From the NCBI GenBank assembly GCA_028751875.1, contig CM054153.1, positions 26,249,310 to 26,313,309 on the forward strand: a stretch of DNA of 64,000 nucleotides, written 5' to 3'. Under the pieces are notes generated by a model. That model ran no database searches. It saw nothing but the letters and a program-made list of their open reading frames with translations, and was not told the DNA's origin. Source of the DNA: Rapana venosa. Taxonomy: Eukaryota; Mollusca; Gastropoda; Neogastropoda; Muricidae. Positions 1 through 12,350 of this stretch are shown here, piece by piece. The translations under genes and the position numbers were made by a program. The number at the start of each line of letters is the position of its first letter. Position 1 is the stretch's first letter.

Positions 1-399
1 CTCTAAGTTACAAGTGGGAATTTTTTGATCAGCCAGGACAGACTCTGTGTCACTTAGTAAGGAACACATAGTGCATCACTTAATTGTTGTTATACATTTT
101 TTACATGTTAAGCTTGTCAATGGGAAGATGTTAAGGGCAGCATATCTACCCTTTTAAATGTCAACCTCCATCAATGTTGTGTTTTACCTTCTATGTAGAT
201 ACCTCCTTCACATCACACCCTCCCTTTCCGTTGGCTAGGTCACAGTCTAAACCATTTATTTTTGCCAGGCAGTCATTCACCATGCCTTTCCAAAGCTGCT
301 TCCCCATCAGAAAGGTCAGCACTCTTGAACCTGGGTCCATTCCCTTCACTGACAAGCCAAACACACACACGCACACACATACCATGGGCAGTTTACTTG

Positions 400-965
400 G
401 CCTTGGCCAAAAGACGTCAGTTATTGATGTAAGTACGGTGCTATGGCCTATATTTTTATTTCGTAAAATGTTATGTTGGGATTACTGTCTTCAGCGATGA
501 TAGGCTCTCTTAGCGTGTTAACCTGCCCTCGCTTCAGAAAATTTAATTTTTGTTTAACTTAAAGGAGAGTGCGGGTTAATTAACATGCTATGGCTGCCTA
601 TGTGGCAAGGGCCATATATGTAAATTTATCTAGTGTGTATTTTCAATAATTTGTATTTCTTTGATTTTGAGGATAATGGAATAAGCATTCAGGTGCTTTT
701 TTACAACCAGTCCCAGTGCGCATATGGTTTCGGAAAATTTGTCATTGTTCCCACTAGCACAAACTGCCTATTCTTCCAAAAGGTGGAACAGGTTTTAACG
801 TGTGCAAGATGTTCTGTGTGCATTTGCATCTGGGACCTTGTTTTATAGTCTTTATACTTTCAATCTCACAGTGATTCCCAGATGAGATGAGTGAGTCAGA
901 GTATGTGATCTGGGTGACCCCCAGTGTGTTAAGCTGGAGAATGCACAACAACAACAACAAAAACT
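400..965 (+). repeat. Dispersed repeat split by a nested SINE
   Basis: The left part (about 405-545) and right part (about 866-963, ending in a CAA run) both resemble the single block at 40500-40765. Shared segments include CAGTTATTGATGTAAG, CACAGTGATTCCCAG and GTTAAGCTGG. Between them lies a minus-strand SINE that the 40.5 kb copy lacks, so the SINE appears to have inserted into this older repeat. The family is not recognised. Confidence 0.5.
637..862 (-). mobile_element. SINE family B, 5'-truncated
   Basis: Read on the minus strand it has the core (GACTATAAA, ACATCTTGCACA, CCACCTTTTGGAAGA) and ends in the family B tail GCTTATTCCATTATCCTC. The tRNA-like head is missing. The same tail occurs at 11.4, 47.3, 54.2, 57.9 and 59.2 kb. 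Confidence 0.6.
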
Positions 966-1234
966 TGCCAACCACTTTCCAACATACAAACAGATTATGT
1001 AATAAAATCCTTCTGTCTAAAACGTGTCCTTTGCATCTGCTACTTACCTGCAGCAGTCCCGTCAAACTGGTCAGCAATGCATAAGTTTTCACACCTGTAA
1101 ATATACAGTAACATCTCTTTTTCCTGTTACATACTACATTTAATGGAGAAAAAAAAAAGGTCATATGTACGTGTGTTTGCAATACTGGCAGTCTGTCTTT
1201 CTGTCACAAACCTTGTCATTTCCACAGTACAATT

Positions 1235-1370
1235 TTGTTCGCCTTGGCTAGAGCTCCGAAGTTCATCAATGATATTTGGGGGGGGGGGGGGGGGGGGGGG
1301 AGGGGCGTATGCAACCATTTTTGCCCACCATCATAGTAGCTGCATTCCGCCTTTGGGGGGACCACAGTAC
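1235..1370 (-). mobile_element. SINE family A, 3' part
   Basis: On the minus strand it reads GGAATGCAGCTAC, TGGTTGCATACGC, then a homopolymer (a G run on the plus strand at about 1279-1300), then a degenerate form of the GAGCTCTAGC terminal hairpin. The order matches the 3' part of the full copy at 34538. Confidence 0.6.
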
Positions 1371-2380
1371 AAATATTTCGTTTCATCCATCTCTCAGTAC
1401 ACTATGATTGTGTACACACCCACCCACGCTTCTTTCTCGCAAAGACATGAAGAAAAAACACACAAGAAAAAGGAGGCACAAGTGAAGAGTCACAAATATT
1501 AGTTGTGTTGTTTTATTTTGATTGTAGGCTATGGAGCTACAGTACAAAGAGAAAAAGCCGACTGCATGAAGACTAAAAACCATCAGAACAGTTCTCAGTA
1601 CAAAAGACACTGGACGCTTCTTACCACTTCCAGACACAACAAACACAACAACAGATGGTTTAATGCGAAAATGAAACATTCTTACAGACATGGACAGAAT
1701 GAACTCTGGTACGATGAACACAAATGAAAAAAACAAATGACACAAAGGCTGGGGGTGGGTGGAGAGATGTTAGAAACGGATAAGATCAATGACTATAAGA
1801 TCAATGACTGAGTGATAAGACTACACATGGAGCAGTTAATGACCTTACCAGTCACGTTATATTTCGTTTTTATTGTATCCTGCTGTTTCATAACTGACAA
1901 AGCATTCGGTTGATACTGATTGATGATTTTGATTTTCCACAAATGATAGGAATATAATTTGACATACACCGTTCTCTACACTTTTAATACCACCAATGTT
2001 GACAATGGTCTGATGAAAATTGGAATAATGAATATTTAGTTCACCTATCCTAATATAATATGAAAGCCACTGGCATTGGCAATAACAGGATAACCAACAA
2101 TAAAGCATGACCCTTTCCCTCCAAAATTCATAACAGTTATTGCCAATTATTATCCCCCAAATTTATTTCAAAGCAACTTACTGTCTCTGGCATTTGTGTT
2201 TTCCTAAAGCGCAACTTTGTTTACCTCCTCATTTTAAAATTTTTCTTACAGATAGCCATGGCTGAGTGTCAGCAGTTGAAGAATAAATAACCTGGAAATT
2301 CTATTTTGAGATGACCAACAGCTATCAGTAAACAACAATAACTTTTGCTCTCACACAGTTAACACAAGCTGTGCAATCAC

Positions 2381-2407
2381 CCCCCCCCCCCCCCCCCAAA
2401 AAAAAAA
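2381..2407 (+). repeat. C and A homopolymer run
   Basis: About 17 C followed directly by about 10 A. Similar C-then-A runs occur near 26410 and 47743. Confidence 0.8.
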
Positions 2408-4131
2408 GAAAACCCAACCAACAGTTGGTTTCATAAGAGATAAAGAAATATGTAGTAAAACTGAGCAACATTATTGCATACCTACATCATTTGGAGTGTT
2501 TTTGACTTGTATACAAATCAAAGTTACCATTTTTGTTCATTACTGTATAATTCTCAACTTTTTAAGAATCGTGCTAATTATGATGGGATCACACCTGAGT
2601 AGAAATATCGTGAAAGATCAAAATATTCACTTAACTTGAATACTTGCTAAGACCATATGCTACAGTCTGTTTTTCCAGCAAAAAAAAGAAAAAAAGAGGG
2701 ACTTACTTTTGTTTCTTTGGGAGTTAAGGGGAGGGGGAGGGGAAGCAAAAAAGCAAATGGTAATGGATTTGTTCTTTACACATAAACAGACAAATGATTG
2801 TTTTTCACTGAAAACTCAATAATTACAATACCAGCTCTCTTGCTCTTTTTTTCTTTTCCCCACACAGAAGATGACGATTGCGATGGCAAAGTTGATGAAG
2901 TTGGTTTCAAATAATAACGTTGATTAATGAATGGCATGATCAACACAAGTGTTCTTTTCTTCTTCTTCTTCCCCCCAACATTCAAATGATGACATGACAT
3001 ATACATTTTGTGCCAGTTTTTTGCACAGAGAGGCATCAACATAAAAACAAGGAACATGTTTGCGCAAGGTAGAAATGGTTCTCTTTCATGTGCTCTAGAA
3101 CAAGGTTAACAGGTACGCACGTCCACATCTTGCATGGCTCTCTTTCTCCCTGCAACAATCCACTACCACACAGACATCAAACAAGGTCAGGGAAGGGGAG
3201 AAGAGGGGTGGGTGTTATCATGTTAAAGCTCACAGGTTTCTGTATGTAGTTCATGTACTTTTCAGAGGCAGAGCATGCATGAGTAAGAAACTGTCTTTAC
3301 CACATGCTTAGGTAGGATTCTTTAAAGTGTTGTTAAGTCTTTTACGTCTTCTGCACATAAATGAGGCCTTATACGTCATCCATTTAAAAAACAAATCAGC
3401 AACCAAAAAAGTAAACAACTAACCAACATCAAAAACAAAAACAACAACCGAAAACAAGAGAAAAGCCAAAATACAGAGTGAAGAAAACAAGGCAGTTATA
3501 ACCAATCAAGAAACCAGTATCAGCTGAAATACCCACCTGCCTAGCACCAGCACACACACATTACCCAAAAAATGCCTGCGACCATATCTATTATGCAACA
3601 TTTGTCAATTCCATTTCTTTCTTAATATAGCTAGTTGTTTTTGTATGTGAAGCAGTCATGTATGTGAAGTGTACAGCATGCTGCTGATTATAAATCCAGG
3701 CTAAAACACTACTGCAATAGGATCTTTTTTTCTTAAATAATAAATAAATGAAAGAAAAAAAAGGGGGAGTAACTGAGCTGATTTCAAAGTGAGCCGATTT
3801 CAAAGCTGATTTCATAGTATTAAATCAGGAAAAAATTTGTAAAAAGTACAACTTTACTACTTTTTATTTATTTCCTTAAGAGCAAAAATCCATCCTGACC
3901 AGTGTTTCAATTTGCAAACTCATCTTTAAGCCTGAAGCAGGTTCGCTGATAAACTGGCTTACAGTTAGAATGATGTAACTGTTTCTGGGGAAAGGGTGTG
4001 TGAGAATCTTTTCCATACAGAAGGAAAAAAAAAATGTTTGAGCTATGTTATATGGGTTGAGGGTTGTTTGGTTTTTTTCCTCTTCCACTGATAACATGCA
4101 CAAATTGAACCTTCAAGGCAAACGTATAGAT

Positions 4132-4215
4132 GTGTGAGTGTGTGTGTATGTGTGTGTGTGTGTTAGTAAGAGTGTGTGTTTGTGCGTGTGTGTTATGTAT
4201 GAGTGTGTGTTTGTT
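4132..4215 (+). repeat. GT-rich microsatellite
   Basis: Imperfect GT repeats interrupted by GA and TAAG steps. The reading frame on the other strand is low-complexity His/Thr and is not a gene. Confidence 0.8.
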
Positions 4216-6519
4216 TAACAGTATGCTTTTAAAAGTACTATTTTTCAAATTTGATAACTTCTCTAATCTTCATAAGCTGATACATAAATCATAAGAGAGA
4301 AAAAAAAGGAAAGAAAAAAAAAAAGGGAAGGTGTTACAACAATGAGAACATAATGAATACGCCTCTAACTGTGATCCCAAACGTTAGCAAAGCCTTGTGC
4401 TCAACAATCTGTGCGTAACATTCATCAAGTGACTTTGTAATTCATAACAGCACATACATATGTATCAACATCCATGGACACACGAAGGAAGGTACAGCAA
4501 TCCAGATGCACAACATAGGCCAAGACCGTCCCTGAATATCTTCATTTCTTCTTTACAACATCTGCAAAAAACACACACAGTACAAACAACACAAACTCAT
4601 AAAACTGCGCTTGAACTGGACACTTTCATCTGCGTATCTGTTGTTCTAATGCAAAAGAAAAAAATTTGCTGAATAAAAATCGCTGAACTAAACAACGCAA
4701 AATAGTTAAGACTGCACAGCTTCGTGTTTGCTTGATCTTAAAATCACAAATGTAACAAACTGAGAAAAAAAAAATCAGCATAACTTATTAACAGAACAAA
4801 TTAACGAAAACAAAATTTTTGAACCAATCAAATGCAAAGTAAAGAGTTAGCACAACAGAACTGCTCTGAACTAACATCAGAGTCAACGCGCCAAAGAAAA
4901 CTGGAACACATTCAGTAAGCAGCGGCTGAACTATTGCCTTAAAAACTCTCTGGTCTGCCAGCACAAGACACACAATGATTTGTGCAGTAAAATGAGCGAG
5001 CATGCCCCGTCCTTGGTACAACACTGATGAAAACAACACAGAAACAAACTACTACCCAAAGCAAATCAGAACATCTTGAACAGTACAAAAGTGTTAAATG
5101 CATACTTGAACTGACTGGTTATGAAAATAAATATCATACAAAATAAGTGAATATATACATCTGGAAAGAGGTGATTCTCAGTACTTCAGGTTGGATTTCG
5201 GTGAAAACAGTGCAGTGTACAACAGGATAATAAAATCCCCATAACAATCATCTGCCCTATAATCAACGAGGTACCAGTTTTATGTACGTGTCTCTCTCTT
5301 TCTCTCATCTTTTTAATAGTACTTACACCTTAAATATTCTATTAAAGTCATTACTCATTTTTCATTACTGCTTGAAAGCACAAACCTTGGATACCTAAGT
5401 GTAATGGGGATTGGGAGTGTAGGGAGGAGCAGAATAAGAACAGCAGTTGAAGAACACTTTTCGAATAAACTACATAAAACTGAAAGATAATGTTTTGGCA
5501 TAAGTCTGGTCACCCTGTATAAATGATCTGGCAAACCTTGTTCACACTATGTTGAAGACAAATCACATCAACGAGAGAAGTTGATCTAGCAACAGCTACA
5601 AAAGAACACATTTTCCACATTTGCTCTGAAAGTGAAACTAGCAAAAACAGAATTATTATCCGGTGGTGCACACAGCTCTCCATTCTCCTGCTGACGAAAC
5701 ACACAGTGACTGGAATCCTAGGAGACCAAGTAGTAAACAAGTACTAATTGCTGAAATCAATTAAGTAACACTTAATCACCACTGAAACATTCTTGAACTA
5801 ACAAAATACAATCTCCAAACAGGGCAATCATCAAAATCAGTCATCAAATTGGACTAAAAAATAAATCCAATCGAAAATAATTTGCATAGATAATCATTTA
5901 AGTACATACAATATCGCTGTAACATAAAGATAACAAATCAGTTTGCACACAATTCACTGTTTTAAAATAAAAAGAAGAAGAAAGAAGTGACAAATCAGTT
6001 TCAAACATCCAGGTTATTTGCAATGATCGGTCACTCTCTGTTCTCTCTAGTTCCCTGCATGGTGGCTGCTGTTCCACAACACTTCCCCAATGCAATGACG
6101 ATACATTCACATTGTATGTCTGTGCTTGCTTCAATGTCACATTTGTTTTTTTTAAAAAAGAAAAAAAAAAAGAAATTCACAGATAACTGTACACCAAACT
6201 GCATGCGACATAAATACTGACCATATCAAAGAAATGTTCATACAACAATGAATGGACAGCAGAACCGAGGTACCACCAACTCCAGAGCTTTCAATGAAAA
6301 TGCAGCACAATGTCTCCCAATGAGCTGATGAAAATGTGGACCGTGTACTGATGGCATCTGACTGAAATGCTGTTTGATCTGGTTTAGAATGCTTTGGAGA
6401 AGCACACTGATCTCGCATGAAGACCTGAAATGGAAGCACTGAACAACCTGGCCCACAAGGCCCCTGAGAAATCAACTCAGGAAAAGGACATCAGTTGTTG
6501 GTTGTTTTTTTTAAAGATT

Positions 6520-6850
6520 TAAAGTCAAGCATTCATCATCTAAACGCCTTAAAAACCAAAATCAGTTAGGTCTACTACTTGAAGAAAAGGATGCGTTTAA
6601 AAATATTTCAAGGGAAGCATTCATCATGTAAATGCCCTTAAGATTAAAATCAATCACTGCTTGAAGGTGGAAAAAACAACCCATCAATATTTCAAAAGAC
6701 TTCAAGGGTAGCATTCATCACATAAATGCTTTTAAAAATTTAAAATCAATTACTACTTGAAGAAAAACATCAATGTTTTAAAAGACTTCAAGGGAAAGGA
6801 TTTAGCATATAAAGGTCTTTAAAATCATAATTAACAACTTTTTAAATGGA
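6520..6850 (+). repeat. Diverged tandem repeat, about 85-100 bp unit
   Basis: Four adjacent units share TTCAAGGGAAGCATTCATCA, a TAAATGC-like step, AAAATCAAT and ACTACTTGAAGAAAA. Units begin near 6524, 6608, 6706 and 6788, and the last is the most degenerate. Confidence 0.6.
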
Positions 6851-7208
6851 GAAAGGCTTGATATTTATCAGTAAAGATGAGCAGAACTTTGTGTTTTGAT
6901 TGGTTAGATTGTTTTGATATGTCAAAACATAAATTTTACCAAAATGCTTCTGAACAGTCCTTGAGTTCTGCATAATTTATGAGAAGCACTAAAGACTTTG
7001 TACTTTTAAAAAAAATTCCAAAATCTTTTCATTTTGATGTTGTAATATCTTGAAAATCACATCGCTTGCAGGCCTTTTAATTGATTCTGGACCAACAGGA
7101 GACAAACACTTCACCTGACTTTCAGGGATGATCCTGAAAGTTTGAAAGAGTCCACAGGAGAGCCTCAAACATGGCTAAGAGGGCAGAAAGTAGGAAAGGA
7201 AAACTGAT

Positions 7209-7372
<164 letters not shown>

Positions 7373-7709
7373 AAGTGGATTCTGAGGTAATGAGGTCTGG
7401 TAAGATCTGTGATTTTTTAATTTTTTTTTTGGTCTGCTATATCTCTGTGTACTTTCGCATGTAATCTAATGACAAGCAGCTCTCACAAACCATTGACTGT
7501 GGTTTAAAAAAATCAAACAAAAAAAGACCGTAGCATAGTCCATACAGTGTCATCAAGGCTGTAAAGTATTATGATGTTTCAACAGACGCCAGCAATTTAT
7601 CTACAATTAAAACAAAATGACCGTAACTCCAAAGAAAACCACTGTTCCACTAGTACAACATGATGATGACGATGATGTGTGTGTGTGTTGTAGGTATATA
7701 ATGATGCCT

Positions 7710-7715
7710 TTTATT
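7710..7715 (-). terminator. Possible poly(A) signal for the convertase gene
   Basis: TTTATT on the plus strand is AATAAA on the minus strand, about 2.1 kb past the stop codon. Another lies at 3863-3868. The motif is frequent by chance in AT-rich DNA, so neither is assigned with confidence. Confidence 0.15.
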
Positions 7716-9777
7716 TTTATAATTACACACAAGATCTCAACAGATGACTGACTGAAGGCAATGATCTTTGGGCTGATGAAACCAAAAACAACAATAACAA
7801 AACCCCGCTACATTGCCTGAGATTCAAATCAAGTAGCCCCCCAAACCCAACCCACCCCACCTTCCCCATGATGCAGACTGAAATAAATACATCAAAGGCA
7901 ACTCCATGTGTTGTGGAGGTAAAGCCACCGTTAGCTGGTGGCGTGGCCATGGTTCCTCACCATCTCATAAACAGTTCATATATGATGAGCAAGACCCATG
8001 ACAACAATCACAGTTCCAGGCAACCTACAACACCCTCTTCATAGTACACTGACTCGTACCAAAAGATCCAGAACATCAGCCTTCATCAGCAGTTCTTTCT
8101 TCAGCCTTTACTTCATACTCTCTCACTGGACCGCAAATCAAAAACGGGATCTACCCTCACGAGTCTACAAAGACCTAACTTGCCAAACAAGGACACTTAG
8201 CTTTGACGTAAGACAGGAGATTCGCTTCCCAAGGTTTTCAATTAAATAGCTCTATGGTCACCAGCTGAGACCAGGTTAAGAAATGAGAAAAATGGAAACA
8301 CATACACCAAAAAAAAGGTAGGTACAAGATCAACAAAGTCAGGATGACCAAAACCTGTCTCAAAGATGGACTGGATTTGTTTTCTTTGGCATGTTTGCTC
8401 TGAGCACAGAATGAAGACACTGACTGGGTTGAAAACTGGCAGGACACATCTGTTAGGGGAAGAAAAGGTAAGGATACTAAAATTGAAGTGGGGGAGGTCA
8501 GTCATAAATAAAGAGGACAGGAGGGATGTGGAAGGAAGACAAAAGGATAAACAATATCAGAGGTAATGTGTGTGACAGATGAACAGCACGGACATACAGA
8601 AAGGTTACCAGGCCTATGGGGAAGGTTCTAACAGAACGACAGCGACAGCAGAACAAGCACTGGAAGCAGACACCTGGACTGAAGGTTAGAGTAAGGACTA
8701 CTGTTCCTGCCATCAGTGAACTAGCAGTGTGCTGTGTCATCCACCTCTCCACACTGTCTACCTACACTGCAGCTGAAGAGCAAAGACAGGCTATGACTTG
8801 TACCACTATGGACCACCATGCACCTGATTTCTACGACAACACTAGACAAGGGATTGAACATCTACAGTCGAGTCCTCTGTTCCAGTTCAGAGTTAGAAAT
8901 AACTGCTGGGCTTCCTGTCTTTCGCTTTTTCTTTCTCGGCCAGTGGAGTTTAAAAAATAAAAACAACCCACCCCAAAACCCCTATCCTCCTCCAGTTCAT
9001 AGCAACGAAAGGTTGGCAAGTAGGAACCACAGGGATTAATTTTCTCTCTCCTCTCCAGGCCTGGCTGTACAAGGATGTAAGTAAAACAGGGTCTGAGTCA
9101 ACAGTGGGAGAGTCTGAAATGAACTTGATATCGGAGAGTGATTTGCGTTAGTGTGTACTACCAGGTTGGGAGGTAAGAGGCAGGGATGGAAGGAGTAATG
9201 CTGTAGTAGGGAGGGAGGGACTGGGGATGTCACATCCCCAGCAGGCCCCCTCCTCCTCCTCCTCAAGCTGCTGCTGCTGCTGCTCTGTGTTACTAGGCCA
9301 CATCCTGCGTGCAGTATTCCACATTCCACCAACAACACTTCTCTCGCTGTACTGCACTGCACACCCATAGAAGCTCAGACTACCACATCTGCTTCTCAAC
9401 TCTCTCCATTCATCCCTTTGCGGTTCTGTGGCCAGCCCATAGTTGACATGGAATGTTCCCAGATAGAACACATGACTGTGTGCCTGTGGAGACCAATATC
9501 CCTGTTAGCTATCATTGGCTTTTACTACTGTGTTACCGTGTTTCTTCCACCCCAGCCGCTCAAGAGGCAACAAAGGAAGGCTAGGGGGCTCTGTCTGTCT
9601 GTCTGTCCAAGGCCAGAGTGCCTCTCAGCTTCTGGAAATGCTCATGCACAGTCTCACTCGCACGCTCTTCCGGCACACATGTTGTCACATCATCTCAGCA
9701 CACTGAAGCACTTAAGGTTTGCAAATGTTCACTAAGGGTGCAGTCTTCGGGAAGGCCGGACACTGCCTGCACCTTTG

Positions 9778-10311
9778 TTAAACGGCCGGATCGAGGGAAG
9801 GGTACCCCATATTCTTGCTGAACCCGTTCAGGCGGTACTCCGCTCCAAAGGGAGGGAGAGGGGTGGGGGGAGGGGAGCTGGTTTTGAAGAGGGAATGGGA
9901 GGAGCAAAAGTCTGGGTCGTGCTGTGCCGCTATCCTGTCCCGCGCGGAGGCAGAGGCGGCGGCGTTGGAGCGTGCGTCAGGCTCGTCCAGCGTGGAGGAG
10001 ACCCCGTTGTAGGCGCCTTTGGTCCAGTCCGGCACGTAGCTGTGCTTGGTGGCCCAGCACAGGCGGCGCCGGTGTCGGGCCTGCAGGATGGCGAAGAGCA
10101 GGGAGAAGAGGATGATGGCGCCGATGCAGAGGATGAGCCCCCAGGCCAGGTGCTTCATGACGGCCGGGTCCAGGAGGTCCCACAGCAGCGTCTTGTGGCA
10201 CACCACCCCGCTGTCGCCCTGACGCTCGTAGCCCGAGGCACACTGGAAGCAGTCGCTGGGGGAGGCTCCCCGACAGGTCAGGCAGGATGGGTGGCACGGC
10301 TTGCACACACC
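9778..10311 (-). CDS. Furin-like convertase, last exon: Cys-rich end, membrane segment, tail
   Basis: This terminal exon encodes 177 residues and a TAA stop. It starts after a TTTCAG acceptor in phase 0, matching the phase 0 donor of the exon at 11699-11835. It opens with Cys pairs typical of furin-like repeats (CKPCHPSCLTC, CFQC), then has a hydrophobic segment at about exon residues 55-77 (WGLILCIGAIILFSLLFAIL), then a basic stop-transfer stretch (RHRRR). The cytoplasmic tail of about 100 residues has two Tyr-x-x-hydrophobic sorting candidates, YNGV and YPSL. Furin-type enzymes are type I membrane proteases that cycle through the trans-Golgi and cut precursors after basic sites. The acidic SDSEEDE-like cluster of vertebrate furin is not visible. 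The frame is intact and the exon is much richer in GC than its surroundings. Confidence 0.9.
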   Translation of the reverse strand, partial: GVCKPCHPSCLTCRGASPSDCFQCASGYERQGDSGVVCHKTLLWDLLDPAVMKHLAWGLILCIGAIILFSLLFAILQARHRRRLCWATKHSYVPDWTKGAYNGVSSTLDEPDARSNAAASASARDRIAAQHDPDFCSSHSLFKTSSPPPTPLPPFGAEYRLNGFSKNMGYPSLDPAV

Positions 10312-10365
10312 CTGAAACACACACACGCCAGGGCTGTTAACAGGCAATCTTGAGGGAGGGAGATG

Positions 10366-10775
10366 GCAGGATGGTTATTAAGACGTTCACTTGCCTAACT
10401 AGTAAACCGCCAGGTTCTGGGTTCGATTCCCAGCCTAGACCTTTCTTCCCACTTCGATGAGAACATCAAAATGAATGTTAAGTCCTTCAAATAAGACTAT
10501 AAACCAAGGCCCTATGTGTATATGCACGAGGAACATCTTGTGTTCATGTGAAAAACCGGTTCCACCTTTCGGAAGAGTAAGCCATTACGTGCCAGCAGGA
10601 ATGGATGATTAAATTTTAAAAATGCATGTACACTGGTGTTGTGTTTAGACACCATTCCTGAATGCAGCTACCTAAACGTTTGATTTGTTGTTTTTTGAAA
10701 GGGGGGGGAGAGAGAATGGTTGCATACGCAAAATTTTCACCATTGGTGAACCTCAAGAGTTGCAGCTGAGGAATG
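10366..10775 (+). mobile_element. SINE family A, nearly full length
   Basis: The tRNA-like head has a perfect B box (GGTTCGATTCC) at about 10422. The core reads GACTATAAACC, GGCCCT, ACATCTTGTG and CCACCTTTCGGAAGAGTA. The tail reads GTGTTTAGACA, GAATGCAGCTACC, a G run, GGTTGCATACGCAAAA and CACCATTGGTGAACCTC, ending in a GCAGCTGAGG hairpin arm. Confidence 0.75.
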
Positions 10776-11136
10776 AAAAGGGGAAAAACATTAGGAAATC
10801 CAGAATGCCTTCTTCAGTCAATTAATCCTAAGCAGGAAGGACTTTAAAAAATATTCTTTGAAAGGCTTCTTTGAAAAAGCAAGAATGTTTAACTGTATTT
10901 CCCAAGTTTATATCAATCAGTTGAACAGAAATGATTAACTATAAGAAATATCATAAACCATGTCATAATTTAGATATAACCTTATTTTCAATGCCTCTGT
11001 CAATTGCCAGTTCTTTTGGAGGTCCACATCTACCGACCAGATATACAATCTGATTTCTTCGGGGACTGGTGAATACTTTAGGATATGCTCTAAAGTTTGA
11101 GTTGCTGTGTATCACAGATGCTCAGTGCATGATGGG

Positions 11137-11470
11137 GGACGGGATAGCCTAGTGGTCAGAACATTGCGCTCTGCATCTGACGACCCGGGTTCAATTCCTG
11201 TTCAAGGGGATATTTTCCCCTGGAGTTAACATCAGTGCAGACTCCACTCTCCCCCCAAAATCCTTCAGATGAGACTATAAACCGAGGCCCTGTGTGCAAA
11301 CGCACGCAGAACATCTTGCGCACACTTAAATCTTGTTCCGCTTTTCGTAAGAGTAGGCCATTGTGTGCCAGTGGGAACAGATGACAGACTTTACAAAACC
11401 ACATACACAAAGGGGACTGGATGTAAAAAAGCATTTAAGTGCTAATTCCATTATCCTCAATATAAAAGAA
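11137..11470 (+). mobile_element. SINE family B, full length
   Basis: Head with perfect A box (TAGCCTAGTGG) and B box (GGTTCAATTCC). The core is shared with family A (CTTCAGATGAGACTATAAAC, ACATCTTGCGCACA, AAGAGTAGGCCATTGTGTGC). The 3' tail is different: GGGACTGGATGT, AAAAAAGCATTTAAGTGCTA, then CATTATCCTCAATATAAAAG. Confidence 0.8.
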
Positions 11471-11698
11471 TAACTTTAAAAAAAAAAAAGGGTCCCTATT
11501 TCCTAGAAACTTGTTGGCATTCTTCAGCCATGAGTTGCCATGGCTCTTCAACAATATAGTCAGACTCAGTTGGCACTAGAGAAGTGCTTGTCGCAGCCAC
11601 ACAGACCAGAAAACAGACATCACATCAACGAAACAAAGAAAAAAACAAAACCACAGAAAGGAAAGAACGAAAAGCTTGGGAGCAATGACGATGCTGAC

Positions 11699-11835
11699 CT
11701 GCGTATGCAGGAGGGGTTTGGTGGAGTTGGGCTGGATGGGGGAGGCCAGGTGCACAGCCTGCACACTGCCGTAGTAGTGCTCGGGACAGTGGGCCACGCA
11801 GTGCTGGTCCATCTTGAAGAAGCCAGGCTTGCACT
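11699..11835 (-). CDS. Furin-like convertase, Cys-rich exon
   Basis: The 137-nt exon has a GTGCAG acceptor and a CAG|GTCAGC donor. It begins with two bases completing a codon (phase 1 upstream) and ends in phase 0, fitting the terminal exon. It encodes ECKPGFFKMDQHCVAHCPEHYY and about 23 further residues up to LLHTQ. Spacing of the Cys residues matches the start of the vertebrate furin Cys-rich region, where C-x2-GF-x5-C-x3-CP-x-G/E-F/Y occurs. The domain follows the P domain and helps tether or stabilise the enzyme. A potential N-glycosylation site (NST) lies near the end. It is separated from the upstream coding exon at 25674 by nearly 14 kb. Confidence 0.85.
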
Positions 11836-11896
11836 CTGCACCCACACACCAACACACCCTACTCAACGTCGTGCTCACCTTGGTGCTTCCCTTCTC

Positions 11897-12350
11897 CAAC
11901 AGTTCGTTACTTCACTTCTCTCTGACACTTTTGTTACTTCCCCTCTAAAACATTTCATTACTTCACTTCTCCGACAGTTCATTACTTCACTTCTCTATTT
12001 CATTACTTCACTTCTCTGACACTTCATTCCTTCACTTCTCAAACAATTCATTACTTCACTTCTCTAACACTTCATTACTTCACTTCTCACACTTCTCAAA
12101 CAATTCATTACTACACTTCTCCAAAAGTTAATTACTTCACTTCTCTGACACTTCATTCCTTCACTTCTCTGACACTTCATTCCTTCACTTCTCCAACCCT
12201 TCATTACTCCACTTCTCTAAAGTTCATTACTTCACTTCTCTGACACTTCATTCCTTCACTTCTCCAACCCTTCATTACTCCACTTCTCTAAAGTTCATTA
12301 CTTCACTTCTCTGACACTTCATTCCTTCACTTCTCCAACCCTTCATTACT
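11897..12350 (+). repeat. Minisatellite with 23-24 bp units and a higher-order period
   Basis: Units follow TTCATTACTTCACTTCTCTGACAC. From about 12130 to 12345 three variants recur in fixed order (about 24+24+23 bp), ending GACAC, AACCC and TAAAG, giving a higher-order period of about 71 bp. Confidence 0.85.

Larger units (their letters stand above)
10312..11698 (-). other. Intron of convertase gene
   Basis: Bounded by GTCAGC at the donor of the 11699 exon and TTTCAG before 10311. It contains a family A SINE (10366-10775) and a family B SINE (11137-11470). No other coding signal is seen. Confidence 0.8.

Noticed and set aside
9775..10353. 192-aa plus-strand frame across the last convertase exon
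   Set aside because: It is antisense to a well-supported exon; GC-rich coding DNA often leaves the opposite frame open.
11137..11215. Functional tRNA gene
   Set aside because: A and B boxes are good, but no cloverleaf or acceptor stem can be drawn and the same head recurs in several SINE copies.
11897..12350. CRISPR-like array
   Set aside because: Units are directly adjacent without unique spacers and the context is eukaryotic.
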